Shown piece by piece: positions 24,735-37,513 of a DNA stretch of 64,000 nucleotides (position 1 is its first letter; every line of letters begins with the position of its first letter). The position numbers and the translations under genes are program-made. The stretch is taken from NCBI GenBank assembly GCA_023653785.1, contig JAMKCH010084929.1, positions 1 through 64,000 on the forward strand, written 5' to 3'. This DNA is from Ophioderma brevispina (lineage: Eukaryota; Echinodermata; Ophiuroidea; Amphilepidida; Ophiodermatidae). Below the pieces are notes generated by a model that saw nothing but the letters and a program-made list of their open reading frames with translations, did not search any database and was not told the DNA's origin.

Positions 24735-25610
24735 GCATTGATTGATCCCAAATCCTGGTCACAACCCCTGGGTACTTTTGTGGTATTTGTAATCATGAGG
24801 TTACCAAATGTTGGGGCCATCCTTGTTTCGACAGTACTTTTGTCCACCATAACTCTTTCAATTCATTGAATGATGAAATAGTGAAGCTAGTACAGAACAA
24901 TGTGAGCCTAGTAATGACTCATCAACTCCCCAAAAACAAGCAAATATCTAAAGAGAAAAATCACATTAACCAAACTCTTAAAACTATGATCATCAATTGC
25001 GATGGTCTTAAAGGAAGGCAACGAAGTTAGCTTTTCAGACCACTGTCAGAATCCATCCCCCAGTATCATATTTGGTTGTGAGTCAAAAGTTGATCCTACC
25101 ATCCCCACCTACTCCATGTTTCCTGAAGAATACTGTGTGGTGCGTAAAGACCGCAATGAGAATGGAGGGGGTGTGTTTATAAATTTGAAGGACACGTTTG
25201 TTTCAGTTGAAGTAACAGAGGGGGATGTTTCCTGTGAAATTATATGGCCATCTATGGAATTTGTTAAAACCAGCAAAACCTTATTGTGAAGCTTTTATCG
25301 CCCACCAAGTGATAATATAGACCCATCAACCACCTTTATGACAGTCTTACCAAAGTATTGCAAAAGAACAAAGGCAATTCAAATATCATCATGTGGGGAT
25401 TTCAACTTACCAGACATAAACTGGGATGACTATGAAACCAAAGCAAGTAGTAAGCACAGGAAATTGCACAATGATTTCTTGGATTTCCTTCTGAAGCTGG
25501 ACTCACCAGTTACAGAAATTGGTAACTAGACCAGCTTCAAATAACGATCTGGATCTAATTTGCACTAACAATCCAAATGTCATCACCTAGTAGTATTGTT
25601 TGACTTGAAT
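24735..25610 (+). pseudogene. CR1/Jockey-type LINE: zinc-finger leader and endonuclease (APE-like)
   Basis: The 5' part reads CGICNHEVT near 24780, a Cys-x2-Cys PHD-like start common before the endonuclease in these LINE proteins. The frame at 25002-25289 gives PEEYCVVRKDRNENGGGVFI, the strand carrying the conserved R.D....GGGV motif of apurinic-type endonucleases. A stop then interrupts SFYRPPS. The frame at 25338-25529 gives SSCGDFNLPDINWDDYE, holding the GDFN motif. A RPASNNDLDLICTNNP segment follows. The domain nicks target DNA for target-primed reverse transcription. Several stops and frame changes show it is dead. Confidence 0.85.
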
Positions 25611-27010
25611 CTAAAACCTAAAAAAAAACATAACAAACATCCACATAAAGTGTATAACTTCAGAAAAGCTGACACCCAAAGTCCACTCTGGAAAAGAACA
25701 GTAGAGTATTTTTAAGGTAACTCCACCGAAAGAACAGTCGATGAGAACTGGAACACATTTAAGAATTACATTAAAAGGGACAAGTTGTATAAAGCAGCCA
25801 ATAAACCAAATCCAAATGGCTGTGGGAATGCTATAAAATGCAACGTAACCATGTCACCTCAATCTTGCGCCAGTCTTATATCATCATATGGACGACGTGC
25901 TTGGCCCCAGTCTTGAGACTAATCCAAAGCGCTTCTGGTCCTTCATAAGATCACAAAGGAAGAAAACGTTAGGAATACCAACACTTTTATCAGATGGTGA
26001 AAGTTGTACATCAAATAAGACAAAGGCAGAAGCCTTAAGTAGACAGTTTTCATCTGTTTTACCGAGGAGGATTTGTCATTCATCCCAAGTAAGAGTCCGT
26101 CATCTTTTCTGACATCAATGATCTTGACATTGAACTAGGGGGTGTAATATATAAACTAATGGAACATATTGTCCTGTCTCATATATCAAAGCATCTTGCC
26201 ATGTATAACATGTATAATGTAATGTTGTCGAAAACCAACACCGATTGCGTGAAAAAAGATCATGTGAAACAGAATTATTGCAAGCAATACATGACTGGGT
26301 TGAGTGCCTAAATGGATCAGGACAAACAAATATTCTTTTGTTTGATTTTAGTAAGGCCTTTGACAAGGTCCCACACCAGAGGCTTGCTACCAAACTACAT
26401 CATTATGGCATCAGAGGCAAGACACTCCAGTGGATTCAAAGTTTCCTGTCTAACAGAGAACAGTGTGTTATTGTTAATGGTTCTTGTTCGTCGTGGGCCC
26501 AAGTTAGATCTGGTGTGCCACTGGGGTCGGTTTTGGGACCGACTCTTTTTCTCATATATATTAATAACATTGCCGAAGGATTGAAATCCACCATAAGATT
26601 ATTTTGCAGATGATAGTATCCTCTACCGGGAAATGAAAGGGCCCGATGACCATGACGTTTCTTCAAAATGATCTCAGCAAAGTTTTCAACTGGGCAGATG
26701 AAATGCCAGCATCTTTCTATAACACGCAAGAAGTCTCCATCCGCATTTGACTATAAAGTCTCTGGACATGTTATTTGAGCAGACAGATCGTCATAAGTAT
26801 CTGGGAGTTACAATTGCTAGTGACTTATTATTCAGACATCAAAAAGCTAATATATGTTCCAAAGCTCTTGCTACACTTGGCATCATGGGGGGGGGGCACT
26901 TACATACATTCCCATGTTGTCATCCTCAAGCAGGACCTTTCAGATCTGACCCTACACGGATATCTTTCCTTCAATCAGACTACCCTTATCATGGATAACC
27001 CCGAAAGGCA
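25611..27010 (+). pseudogene. CR1/Jockey-type LINE: reverse transcriptase
   Basis: Downstream of the endonuclease. PKRFWSFIRSQRKKTLGIP (25.93 kb) is the usual linker. RT motif A is LLFDFSKAFDKVPH with the catalytic Asp (about 26340), followed by HYGIRGKTLQWIQSFLSNR and the motif-B-like RSGVPLGSVLGPTLFLIYIN. The FADD catalytic box (about 26603-26614) is one base out of frame with what precedes it, through an extra T in a T run. HKYLGVTIASDL (26.8 kb) and ICSKALATLGIM mark the C-terminal side. The copy ends near 27.0 kb without a visible tail. It is an inactive element, one of at least four LINE traces in this window. Confidence 0.88.
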
Positions 27011-28490
27011 TACCCTTAAGAAAGTAACTCAAGAGTAATCCTAAACATTATTGATTAGGTATACTCAAACAGGGACTCAAACTTCTTTGTTTAAGATTAG
27101 GGCCTAAGTCTTGCTTTTCTTTCTCTCACACAGAGAAAATCCGGCCCCTCTCAGAGGAGGAGGCGACCAGTTGAAAAGAAATGGGCGATATGGCCGCGAA
27201 GGGTCGGAGGGGATGTATGGTAGGGACCCCCCCCCCTTCCCCGCCAAGCGCGGAACCCTTGTAACATTCGCTTCCAATACTCATTTTCTCATACAAATTT
27301 GATAAAACAAATTGAACTTAAAAGTGGTTCACTTTAAAATGATAGGTATTTTCATACCTTCAAAAGTAAAATATAGTTCATGGGTAAGGTTTTATTTTAA
27401 ATAATCTTATATAAAGTGTTCATGGAGAGTTCGTAGGCCAATATGAAGCGACACGGGGGGGGGGGGGTCTGGCAGAATCGGTGTTTAGAAAACGCTATTT
27501 TCGGCACTGATTTCCGCATTTGCAGTCCAACGATAAATCGGCTCTTTCCCTGCCAATCCGCACTAAAAATTGCCGAATCCGCGTAATTACACACCCAAAA
27601 TGAGTCCGGACTATTTTCAAAAATTATTTTAAGAAAATTATAAGGCTAGGATTGACTGACATTTAATTAAATTATTAATGTCATGTTCATGTTTATTTGT
27701 CGGTAGCATGAAAAAAAAAAGAAAACATGGCGGCCCGCCAGATACGAAACGGGCCCTCTTCGCTGTGAAGTTTTGAATCATTTCTAGTACAGAGAAAAGA
27801 CCATAGCGCAAAATTGGTGTATCTGTTGTTTGTTTGGAGAAGTACCATTTATAAAGGTAGAACAATATTGGTATAGTGACGATCAGGCAATCACAAAATG
27901 AGTCGTCATTTCTCAAAGATAGGCTTGGCCCGCAATGGAAATACGCGCGTAGCGCGGAAAATGTTGCAAACACTCATGAGTACAGATATTTTTCTACATA
28001 TGTAAATGTCATGGTAGCATTTATATTTCGGGCAAGGAGGGATGTTGGAGCCGCTGGCTACCCTGAACGCTGACTGCGGAGTGTGAAAATGATGCCCGTT
28101 TGTCCTTGGCTTGGTGGGACCCTGTTCGCGGTTCGTGCGGTCGCGCCGTAGTGTCAAAACTACCCTTCTCTCGCGTTTCTGCTCGCGGATGACAACAGGT
28201 TTGAGACAGAGGCCCCCCCCCCCCCGCATCCTACCCAGCTGGCTAATCCCGACAAGACAGTCCCCCAGACGGTTCGCTAAACCAGATCAGTTGAATCATC
28301 AACTCCGTATCTTCGATCGTCCTACTATGAATATCTCATGTCAGGGGTGCATCAGAACAAGGCGGTTCTAGAACCACAAGCTCGATGCTTCGGTATGCTG
28401 TTAAGACAAGAGCAGTACACCAGATTGCAACTGTACAAGGAGAAAGAGTGTTCCCAAAGAAGTTGTGCAAGGCGATACAGTGGAGGAGTG
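27011..28490. other. Intergenic with CpG-containing patches
   Basis: No gene recognised. There is a C-run at 27230-27240, a G-run at 27457-27468, an A-run near 27710, a CpG-containing patch around 27720-27760 and 27940-27960, and a C-run at 28212-28225. A frame running into the array from 28338 begins with ordinary-looking sequence, but I cannot assign it. Confidence 0.35.
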
Positions 28491-28494
28491 AAGA

Positions 28495-31400
28495 TACTCC
28501 CCTCAAACACCCCCCCCTCCAAACACCCCACAAACCCACCCCACTCACCTCACACCACACCACACCGCACCCAACACACACCCCCTACACAAACACCCCA
28601 AAAACAAAACATCACTCCCAACACCCGGCAACACCCCACCCCCATACCAACCCCCCAAGCCATCCAACACCCCGAAACCACCCCACAAAGGCCCCGTAAA
28701 CCCACCCTCCACACACGGATACCAACACCTCCCCAAACCCGCAACACAACACCCAACAATCACATACACCGCAACACCCCTCCCCAATGCCCACAAACCC
28801 TCCCAAGACATAACCCCTCCCCAACACCCGCACACCCACCCCTCCAAACACTCGCAACACCCACTCATGACACAACATCCGAAACACCCACTCCCTCCCA
28901 CACCCACAAACACACAAACCTCCAAAAACCCCGCAACACCCCACAACCTCCTCCCCAACACTCCGCAACACCCCTCCAAACATGCACAACCACCCCTCCA
29001 AAACCGCACACCACCCTGCCAACACCTGCAACAACCCAAACATCCCACCCCTCCCCAACACCACCCCCCAACACACCGCACACCCCAACCTCCCAACACC
29101 ACACAACACCACTAGCTCCAAACCACGCAACACCCCACCCCTCCCAAGACCGCAACACCCACCCCTCCCCAACACCACGGCAACACCCACACCCTACAAA
29201 ACACACAGCAACCCCACCCCTCCCCAACACACGCTACACCACCCCCCACCCCCGAAACACCCCTCCCCTCACCAAACACCCCACACTGACCAAAAACCCA
29301 CCACTCCAAAACACCCCGCAATACCACACCCCTTCCACACCCCAACACCCACCCGCAACCCACCCCCACACCCAAACCGCCCCACACAACCAACCCCTCC
29401 CCAACACCCCACAACAAACACCCTCCCAACACAACGCAAATCACTCCCCACAAACCCGAACACCCCACCCCCTCCCCAACACTCCGCAACACCACTCTCC
29501 CCCAACTCCGCAACACCACACCCCCACCCAACACAACAAACACACAACCCTCCAACACCCGAACACCACCCCCCCAACCCCGCACCCCACCCCCCCTCCC
29601 CAACACCCCGCAAACCACCCCCCAACACCCTGAAACACCCCACCCCTCCCAACAACTTGAAAAACCCCAACATCCACCCCCTCCCAGACACCCAACCCCT
29701 CCCCAAACATCCGCAAAACATACCCAACACACCGCAACACACCACCCTCCCCAACACACCGCAACACCCACCCTCCCCAACACCACCACAACACACCAAC
29801 CTCCCTAAACACAGCAACACCCCACCCATCCAACACCCGCTCACCCCACCCCTCCCCAACACCACCTCCCTCCCAACACCCCCACATTTTTTTTACTTTT
29901 TCCCCACCCCTCCACCACACCCGCCAATACCCAATCCCCTTCCCAACCCTTGCAACACCCACCCTAGCAACACCCACCACTCACAGGCACAAAAGCCCCT
30001 CCCCAATGCCCACACCCTACCCCACAACACCCACCCCTCCCCAAACCCCGCAACACCCCGCCCACCCCAACACAGCCAAATCCCACCCTACCCAAAACCC
30101 CACCATCCCAGATATCCCAGAAACCCCTCCAACAACCGAAACACCCCCCATACCAACACCAATGCAACCACCCCACCCCTCCCAAACACACGCAACACCA
30201 CACTCCATCCCAACCCGCTACACCCCACCCCAACACAAGACAGAAAAAACACAAACACAACCACCCCACAACAACACGCCAATACCACACCCCCTCCTCA
30301 ACACCCTCAACACCTCACCCGCAAACACCCCACCCCTCCCCATGGCCCAAACCCTCCCCAACACACCCCTCCCCAACACCCCACAACACCACTCCCCCAA
30401 AACCCACAAACACTCCCACTCCTCCAAACCGCAACACCACCCCTCCCCAACACCCCACAACACCACCCCCTCCCCAACAAACGCAAACACCCCACCCATC
30501 CCCAACCAAAGCAACACCACACCCCTACCCAACACAACCACAACACCCCACCCTCCCGAACACCACCGCAACACACCACCCAGCCCCACAAACACGCCGC
30601 TACAACCCCCCCTCCCAAACACACAGACTCCTCCCCAACACCCAACAATGCCCCATAACACCCCACCCATCACAATCCCCGCAATACGCACATCCCTTCC
30701 CACACTGCAATCACCAACCCTGCAACACCACCCCTCACCAATGCACCACACCCTTCCCCAATGGCCACAAACCTACCCAACAACCACCCTCACCAACACC
30801 CCGCAACAGCCAGAAACACCCGCTCCCCTCACACAACCCCCGCAACATCCCAACCGCCTCCCCAACACGCCCACCCCTCCCATATCCCGCAAAACCCCTC
30901 CCCAAACAACCGCAACCACCCCACCCCTCCCAAACAACCACCGCAAACCCAACTCCCTCACCAACACCCCGTACACCCCACCCCTCCCCAACACCCCAAA
31001 GCCATAACACCCACCGAGTCATCCACAACACCCCGAAATACCACAAGCCCCTTACCCAACACCCGAAACACCGACCCGCACGCTCCACCCCCCCCCACTG
31101 CCCCACAACCACCTCCCAAACACCCACCCCCTCCCCCACACAAGACTCCCCCGCCCTCCACTCAAAACAGGCAATCACTCCACTCCCTACCCAACACCCG
31201 CAACAACCCACCCCTCCAGAACACCACAACACCCCACCCCTCCCCAACACCACCGCAACACCCCACCCACTCCCCAAACACCACCGCAACACCCCACTCC
31301 CGAACACCCGCTACACCACACCTCGCCAACACGCAACACCCCACTCCCCTCACCTCAACACCCAACCACCCTGCAAAACCACCACCCTCCCCAAACCGGC

Positions 31401-32148
31401 AACACCCACAACACCACACCCGCCACACCACCCGCAGACACAAAACTAGTCCCCAACCATGCAACACCCCACCACTCCCCCAACACCGCAAACCCCACCC
31501 CTTCCCAATCCCCACTCCCCTCCCAACACCTCGCACACCCCACTCCACCTTCACAACACCCCGCAACACCTGTCACCCCTCCCAAAACCCGCAACACCCC
31601 ACCCCTCACAAACACCACAACACCCACTCCCCTCGCCCAATCACATCGCAACACCACCCTGTAACCTCCCCCCGCAACACTCACCCCCCCCCAAACCCCC
31701 AAACACCCACACTCCCAAACCCCGCACCCAACCCTAACCAAAACCCTGCACAGAAAATCCGAAACAACCACACCCCATCTCCAAAACCTCCAACACCCCA
31801 CCACCGTCCCAAAAACCCGCAATACACCAGCCCCTCCCAACATCCAGCCCTACCAGTCACCCCACCCATCCCCAATGCACCGGCACCACCCCCACCCTCC
31901 CCAACCCCCAGCACCTCCCCACCACAATCCCCTCCCCAACAACCTCCCAAACCCCAGCCCCACACCCCAGCCCCCTCCCAACACCCCTCCCCAACACCCA
32001 CCCCATTCCCACCACACACCCACCCCGCACCACCCCACACCACCCCGCACCACCATACCCCATCCCCAACACCCCGCAACACCCGTCCCCTCCCAACACC
32101 TACCCCTCCCCCACACACCCCAACCCTCCCAACACCCCCCTGACTCCA
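28495..32148. repeat. A/C-only minisatellite array, about 28-bp unit, G-rich on the minus strand
   Basis: Some 3.65 kb of plus strand made almost entirely of A and C. The recurring cores CCACCCCTCCCCAACACC and CGCAACACC alternate to give units of roughly 27-29 bases, implying on the order of 130 degenerate copies. G occurs mainly in the CGC of the second core and T mainly in CCTCCCC. Because stop codons need T plus A/G, both strands are open for hundreds of codons, so the long Pro/Thr/His-rich (plus) and Gly/Val/Cys-rich (minus) frames are not evidence of genes. A single T-rich interruption occurs at 29886-29900. The minus strand carries dense GGGG runs capable of G-quadruplex formation. Confidence 0.92.
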
Positions 32149-32299
32149 TGTAACGCAGAACAGATTGAATCCACATGAAGTTCAGTATACAGCAATAAGG
32201 CATAGTTAATTAGGTCCATTGCATCACAAAAAAAAAACAATTGCCCTTCATTGGCCCACATGACTTTGTTCTAATTATGATTCACACAAAGATGAATGC

Positions 32300-32945
32300 A
32301 GACTGTCTTTCATGTAGTGAGAATTTTGCTATCAGTATGCTTCAGCGATACAGCATTTATGCATATTAAATTAGCTCATTTACATACCTAAGCCGCATAT
32401 CACTTACTTTCAAATGGCAAACAAGAGGCGCACCATAATAGGCTCTCATGCAGTGAAGGAATTTTGTATATCCGATGTACCGTTTCAGAATTATAGCAAT
32501 TACGCTGATTTTTACATATTAATTAGCTCATTTGCATACTTAATTTGTCTGAAATATGCCCAAAATCTAATCAGCTCGAGAACACTCCAGCCCGCTCCCT
32601 TCCACCAAGTTACATCAATATACGCCTTACGGAACTCCTGAAAACTTGTACACAAGCCTTGCGGGAAAATGTTCGTAAATTATGCAAATTAGATACTTAA
32701 TTAGCATATTTTACGCCCAAACTCTAATCAGGTCGAGAACTCATGGGCCCGCTTCTTTACACCAAGTTACACCATCGTAGCCCTTACGGAACTCCAGATA
32801 AATTGTACACAAGCAGGTGAACACGGACGGCGAGCAGACAGACAGCATGACAGACAGGCAGACAGACGGACAGACAGACAGACAGACAGAAAAGTGATAA
32901 CTAAGTCTCTGCCGAACAAAGTTCAGGCGAGACAAAAAGCTGAAT
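32300..32945. repeat. Dispersed repeat with ATTAGCTCATTT modules and a (CAGA)n tail
   Basis: Related blocks recur at about 32361, 32514 and 32681, each with a TATTAATTAGCTCATTTGCAT-like core. The last two are followed by CCCAAAxTCTAATCAG, TCGAGAAC, ACCAAGTTACA and TTACGGAACTCC. The segment ends in a degenerate CAGA/CGGA run (about 32822-32889). This looks like a retroelement 3' region ending in a simple-sequence tail, with internal duplication. The family is not identified. Confidence 0.6.
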
Positions 32946-33170
32946 TGCACTAGGCTTTTGTGTCATAAAATAAATATTGATTATTGATTGTTATCCTCCA
33001 GATTGTCCCTTTAATTTTCGCATTTTTGCAATGTGATTGTGAATTTATGTTTTCCTGTATTGAAAATTATTAAACCATTATTGGTTCGATATTCCTTGCA
33101 TTGGTAGCTTTTCAAAATGTATTTTTCCAGATATGTGCTACCCCTATATTTATCGGTATGGGCAACTTTG

Positions 33171-33480
33171 TTAATTAAAGTGACAGAGGAGATTCTTTTG
33201 AGGATACAAATTTCTCTCAAATTGCACTTGATCGGTTGTAGACCACGTACCGTGAACGGTGAAAGGTTTATTGGACAAACAAGCACGAAAGAAAACCGCA
33301 AACCTTGTTTTGAACTTGCCTGCTATCCAAATCTTCCCTATAGGAAACCATGCTTTGAATTTCTGTCGTGCACGACAGAAATTACTAAATCATCACGCGT
33401 CATCTTATTACATAAAGACGACGTATTCGGCTTATTCACTTCAGGTGTGATCTAATACATTGGTAAGCATTCCAAATGTG
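33171..33480 (+). repeat. Dispersed repeat copy, uninterrupted
   Basis: Aligns by eye with 55239-55975. Shared anchors are CAAATTTCTCTCAAATTGCA, CGTACC then GTGAACGGT, GTTTATTGGACAAACAAG, GAACTTGCCTGC, CTCGTGCAC-like, and TTATTCACTTCAGGTG followed by TAATACATTGGTA. This copy lacks the 431-bp insertion present in the other. Confidence 0.7.
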
Positions 33481-33710
33481 CAAAAAAACTGGGTTCGAAA
33501 TAATTGAGGGCGCTTCTCTCGGGAAATATCCTCATGTCTTTAAGTACAAGACTTGGACCCAATACAAAATACCCGTTAAATCCACATACAATTTCGCTTA
33601 ATGATCTGAGCGTGCGCAGTACAAAAGTCACTGCTGGTTCAAATGCCAGGCATAGTTGTCGTGTGCAAGACATGGCATGCTTTGGCTGCTTCGATATGCC
33701 TAAAGCCTAA

Positions 33711-33970
33711 GGTCCGTATGCACAAAAGAGTTAGACCAAGTCTAAAGTTAGACCTGGTCTAAGTATAATTTAGCCCCACCAAAAAAGACATTTTCCTTTG
33801 CATTGACAAGAGATATTTTGTATTTATTTTGAAATATGCATTTTAATCTTTGAAATCCGCGAGTTACTTTATGAAGAAAATGTGAAGAACTGTACATTTT
33901 GGGCAAAACTGATTTGGACTTAGACCAGGTCTAACTTTAAACCTGGTTTAACATTTTGTGCATACGGACC
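33711..33970. mobile_element. 260-bp MITE with terminal inverted repeats and TAA duplication
   Basis: The left end GGTCCGTATGCACAAAAGAG and the right end (complement) GGTCCGTATGCACAAAATGT are near-identical, and the inverted similarity runs on through the TTAGACCxxGTCTAA blocks for about 50 bases. TAA lies immediately outside both ends (33708-33710 and 33971-33973). Length, termini and a 3-bp TTA/TAA duplication fit a non-autonomous PIF/Harbinger-type element. No coding capacity. Confidence 0.85.
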
Positions 33971-34871
33971 TAAACGTTCAAAATAATCTTTGGTGATGAC
34001 CTTTGACATTTGACGATTTTTGTCTTAGTAGTACAAACTATACCTTTTTAATCCTTGTAACAAGACGTACACTTTGGTTACCTTTTTACAACAATCCAAG
34101 CATTTTTTCATTATGGATTTACCACTTCCTGGATTCCGCCCACACTTTCATCCACTGAGAAATGAACTTATATGCTCTCCACGGTCACTGAATTGCACCG
34201 GATGACACAACTATAAAGAGCGTTGACTTACTGGGTTGCGCGATATGCGACAGTTTTAAATCAGTATTCTGTTGAGATAATGTTAAATATTAAATGATTA
34301 AGCCGGTTTTGATATGAACTGATTTGATTTATTCGGACAATGTCCTGAATAAACCATGAAAACCTCTACATGACACTTATTTCCATTGGGGTCCACTAAC
34401 CGGGGCGGTATTGGGACAGCCACGGCAATCACCCTACTCTTTTTGAAACTGACTGTGATGTGCATGCACAGGTTTGGTTCTCTGTATACACGGGACCTAC
34501 GGCTTAACGTCCTCTCTGAATGACGAGGTATTTTTGTTCATTTGCATAATCCAACTGAACCACGAGTTGGTATCATTGGTATCAGTAACTCATTTCCCTA
34601 ATTTATTTTCAATGAGTCTTCATGAAAGTATATGGCTTGAGTTGGGTTCTAATCGCAAGGTACAGACCATATCATTTGATGGTCAAAGATAATCATTAGT
34701 TATTATTGATTTAAGTTAAATTTCATTTTAATCAGCAAATAATGACTCATCTTTCTATGTACGACGATATGCCAAAGCGTTAATGAGGTACACGGGTCCC
34801 GCTGAAATCTACTATACAGGTACTTACCTCGTCATCAGCTAAATCACTACTCTAAACACTCTATTATAATT

Positions 34872-35240
34872 GGACAGTGATTTGTTTCACTGAACCACCG
34901 TACCATTTTTTTTAATGGGAATCCCCGTGTCCAGATTACAAAATCGCAAGATTCTAAATAAATTTACTCTCAGCTGCAAGTTTGTGAGAATTTGATTGAA
35001 TGATTGAGGCCGGGTGGACCGTAAGGCGCCCCCATTCTTTGCAGTTCCCTAAAGACAGATATCACAAATGTGGCGATCAGGGAAAGCTTATTTTTAGGCT
35101 TTAAATTTCCGTTAATGGTCATGCCATATTGGTTAGGCATATAGGTCGAGCTACAGTCTTTTGATTGAAGTAGTCGTTGTTTCGTTTTGTCCACGGATTC
35201 CCATTAAATGCATGGGAGTCAAAGAGCAAATCACTGTTCA
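34872..35240. mobile_element. Fold-back element, about 370 bp
   Basis: Left arm: ACAGTGATTTG (34874-34884), then TTTAATGGGAATCC (about 34911). Right arm in reverse complement: ACAGTGATTTG (35227-35237), then TTTAATGGGAATCC (about 35190). The arms are about 55 bases, imperfect and of slightly different internal spacing. This is an inverted-repeat element. No target duplication was identified and no class can be assigned. Confidence 0.6.
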
Positions 35241-35770
35241 AAAAAATGATGATAGGAGTATATATATGCTCGTGTTAAAGTAAGTGGTATCATAATGGCG
35301 TAAAAGCTAGTGAGAATTATTTGAAACATTTTAAGACGATGCCTCTTTTGTTTTATAAATAGAGAAATTCTTCAGCATTCTCTTACCTCGAAAGGTTGTC
35401 ACTGATGTTTGATTTTGTGTGTGTGTGTGTGGTATGTCCTAATTCAACTCTTCCAAAAATGATACATATATCAAGTAACTTTACTTATTAAATGATTTAT
35501 TAATAGTCTGGTGGAAGAAAAAAAACACTTCCCAAAATTTAACAACTAATTTATAATTCATAATTTATAATGTCTATTTTCTTATTTGTTGTGATTGTTG
35601 TTTTAATTTAAAGGAGAACATTGATAAAAGAAACTATTTGAGTTTTACGGCTACAAGTTTTTGTACAAAATTATATTACAACTAGGCATCATCCGTCATT
35701 GAAAACGGAGTCCCTGTGTAAGACTAAATAGTAAAGTAAAAACAAAGTAGCCACTGTAGGATTACTTTGC

Positions 35771-36018
35771 AACCCATACCCACCCATCTGAGAGGACTAC
35801 TCAGCAAATTACTATTCAATAAAACCAAAAAAGGACCCTTCAGTAGAACTATCCATACTCACCCCCACCTAACAGGACTATGCAGTAAATCACTACACAG
35901 TAAAACAAAAAGGGTCCCTTCAGTACCTAGTAAATTGACCCCTCTTAGGTAGGACTACTTTTGACCCATACTCACCACCCCACCTTATAGGACTACTCTA
36001 TTAATCAATGTAAAGTAA
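35771..36018. repeat. Short degenerate tandem repeat, about 80-bp unit
   Basis: Three to four copies of a unit containing ACCCATACxCACC, AGGACTACTC and AGTAAAAC, the first two also with CCCTTCAGTA. The units vary in length and composition. Confidence 0.6.
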
Positions 36019-37509
36019 AACAACAACAAAATCCATCATCATCAGCGTCATCATCGTCGTCGCCGTTATATTGCATCAATGAACTTTCTTCGTTGGCAAC
36101 ACTATTCCATGGCAACTGAAAAACAAAATACAGCCTCCCGGCTAACTTCTGAAATGTGTCTAACAATTAAATACCTCTTCAAGCACGTTCAGTTTTACAA
36201 AATTATATATGTACAGGTTTTGTTTTGTGACAATAAATTAAAAAACACACGCACCGAACACGTACTTCTTAGAGATAATGTGTTCCACGTGTAATAAAAG
36301 GTATTGGTTGTACCAACAATTAAACAGAAAATAGTGTTATGGATGGTTATGGAAGAGAGGCCAATGGAGAACGTGCCGTGAAGGCACAACATTAATATCT
36401 CCATTGATATTTAAATTCAATAAATTAATTAAACGTGTGGACGCGAATTGCTCTCTCTCCTTTGAAAACATCCATGTTTTGCTTTGTCATTATTAGTGCA
36501 AGTACATTGTATAATTATTCTTCTTTTCTTATGTTTAACTGTATGATGTGTCTTTTTCGTATTGTATTTTTGAAAACACCATCTGTTCTGCAGAGATTAA
36601 GGAGATAGAACGCTAAAAATTGGGCGAAATTCTTTGAGCAGTTGAGTAAGGGAAAAGAATAAAATTTCGACGAAGTTCTTATCCATTTGATATATGTAAT
36701 GCAAGCTAATGAATACAATAATCCAACTATTCAAATTCTGAGCTGTTTTTCTCCCGACAAGCTCTCCTGGGGTTAAAGCCACACTTGATTAAAGATAATG
36801 CAACTCACAAAAGGATAAATGAATGATAAAGAGTAATCAATGTCAGTTAAAACATGAACTGCCTATATCACAGAGTGATGCACGTTTTATCAAATTAAGT
36901 ATTAAACTGATGCCAAACACAGAGTTAGAGTAATAAAAGGCTAGAGGTCGGACGTCCATTTTGAATCAGCGAGCTCACTGGTGGACGCTTAGATGTTTAC
37001 CGCCCAAGCCCATTACAACTAAAACTTACGGCACGGAAAAATGCACTTTCTCGTTGATTTCGCCAGGCGACCCTCGCTTATAAAATGATCCTAAGATATC
37101 CAAGAACATCGTCAGGCATGTGGTTTGTTCAGAATGTTTACCGTCGCAGAGATCAGGCGCGGTGTTTTTGCAGATTTCCAAAATGGCTTCCAAAATAGCG
37201 TGGGCTATAGCATGTTCGTAGTTGCTACAGAGTTGCTATATGACTAGTGTGACGTAATATTTTAATTAGTATGGAACTTTGACCTCAGTAGGTGCGAAAA
37301 CAGCGTCCGCCTGCTAGTTCGTTTGTATTATTGGTAATCAGCAAAAATAAGCGTGTTCGTGCTCATCCTAAAGAAATAACCGGGAACAGTCCAGAGGCCT
37401 TGATGCCAAAAAATTCTTTGCCTCACCAGTCTGCAACTTGGAGCATCTGTGAAACGGGATTGGTTGAAATGTTCTGAACTTAAAAAACTAAACTGTTGTA
37501 ACTACGTGC
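36019..37509. other. Intergenic, nothing recognised
   Basis: AT-rich with short chance frames. A small trinucleotide-like patch of ATC/GTC occurs at about 36030-36062. No repeat family or gene recognised. Confidence 0.4.
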
Positions 37510-37513
37510 TTAA

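Noticed and set aside
28338..32143. Very long Pro/Thr-rich (plus) and Gly/Val-rich (minus) reading frames of up to 558 codons
   Set aside because: The A/C-only composition removes stop codons from both strands. Frames overlap in every register and follow the repeat unit, with no conserved protein text.
28495..32148. Telomere-like or subtelomeric array
   Set aside because: No TTAGGG-type hexamer; the unit is about 28 bases and the array is internal to ordinary sequence on both sides.
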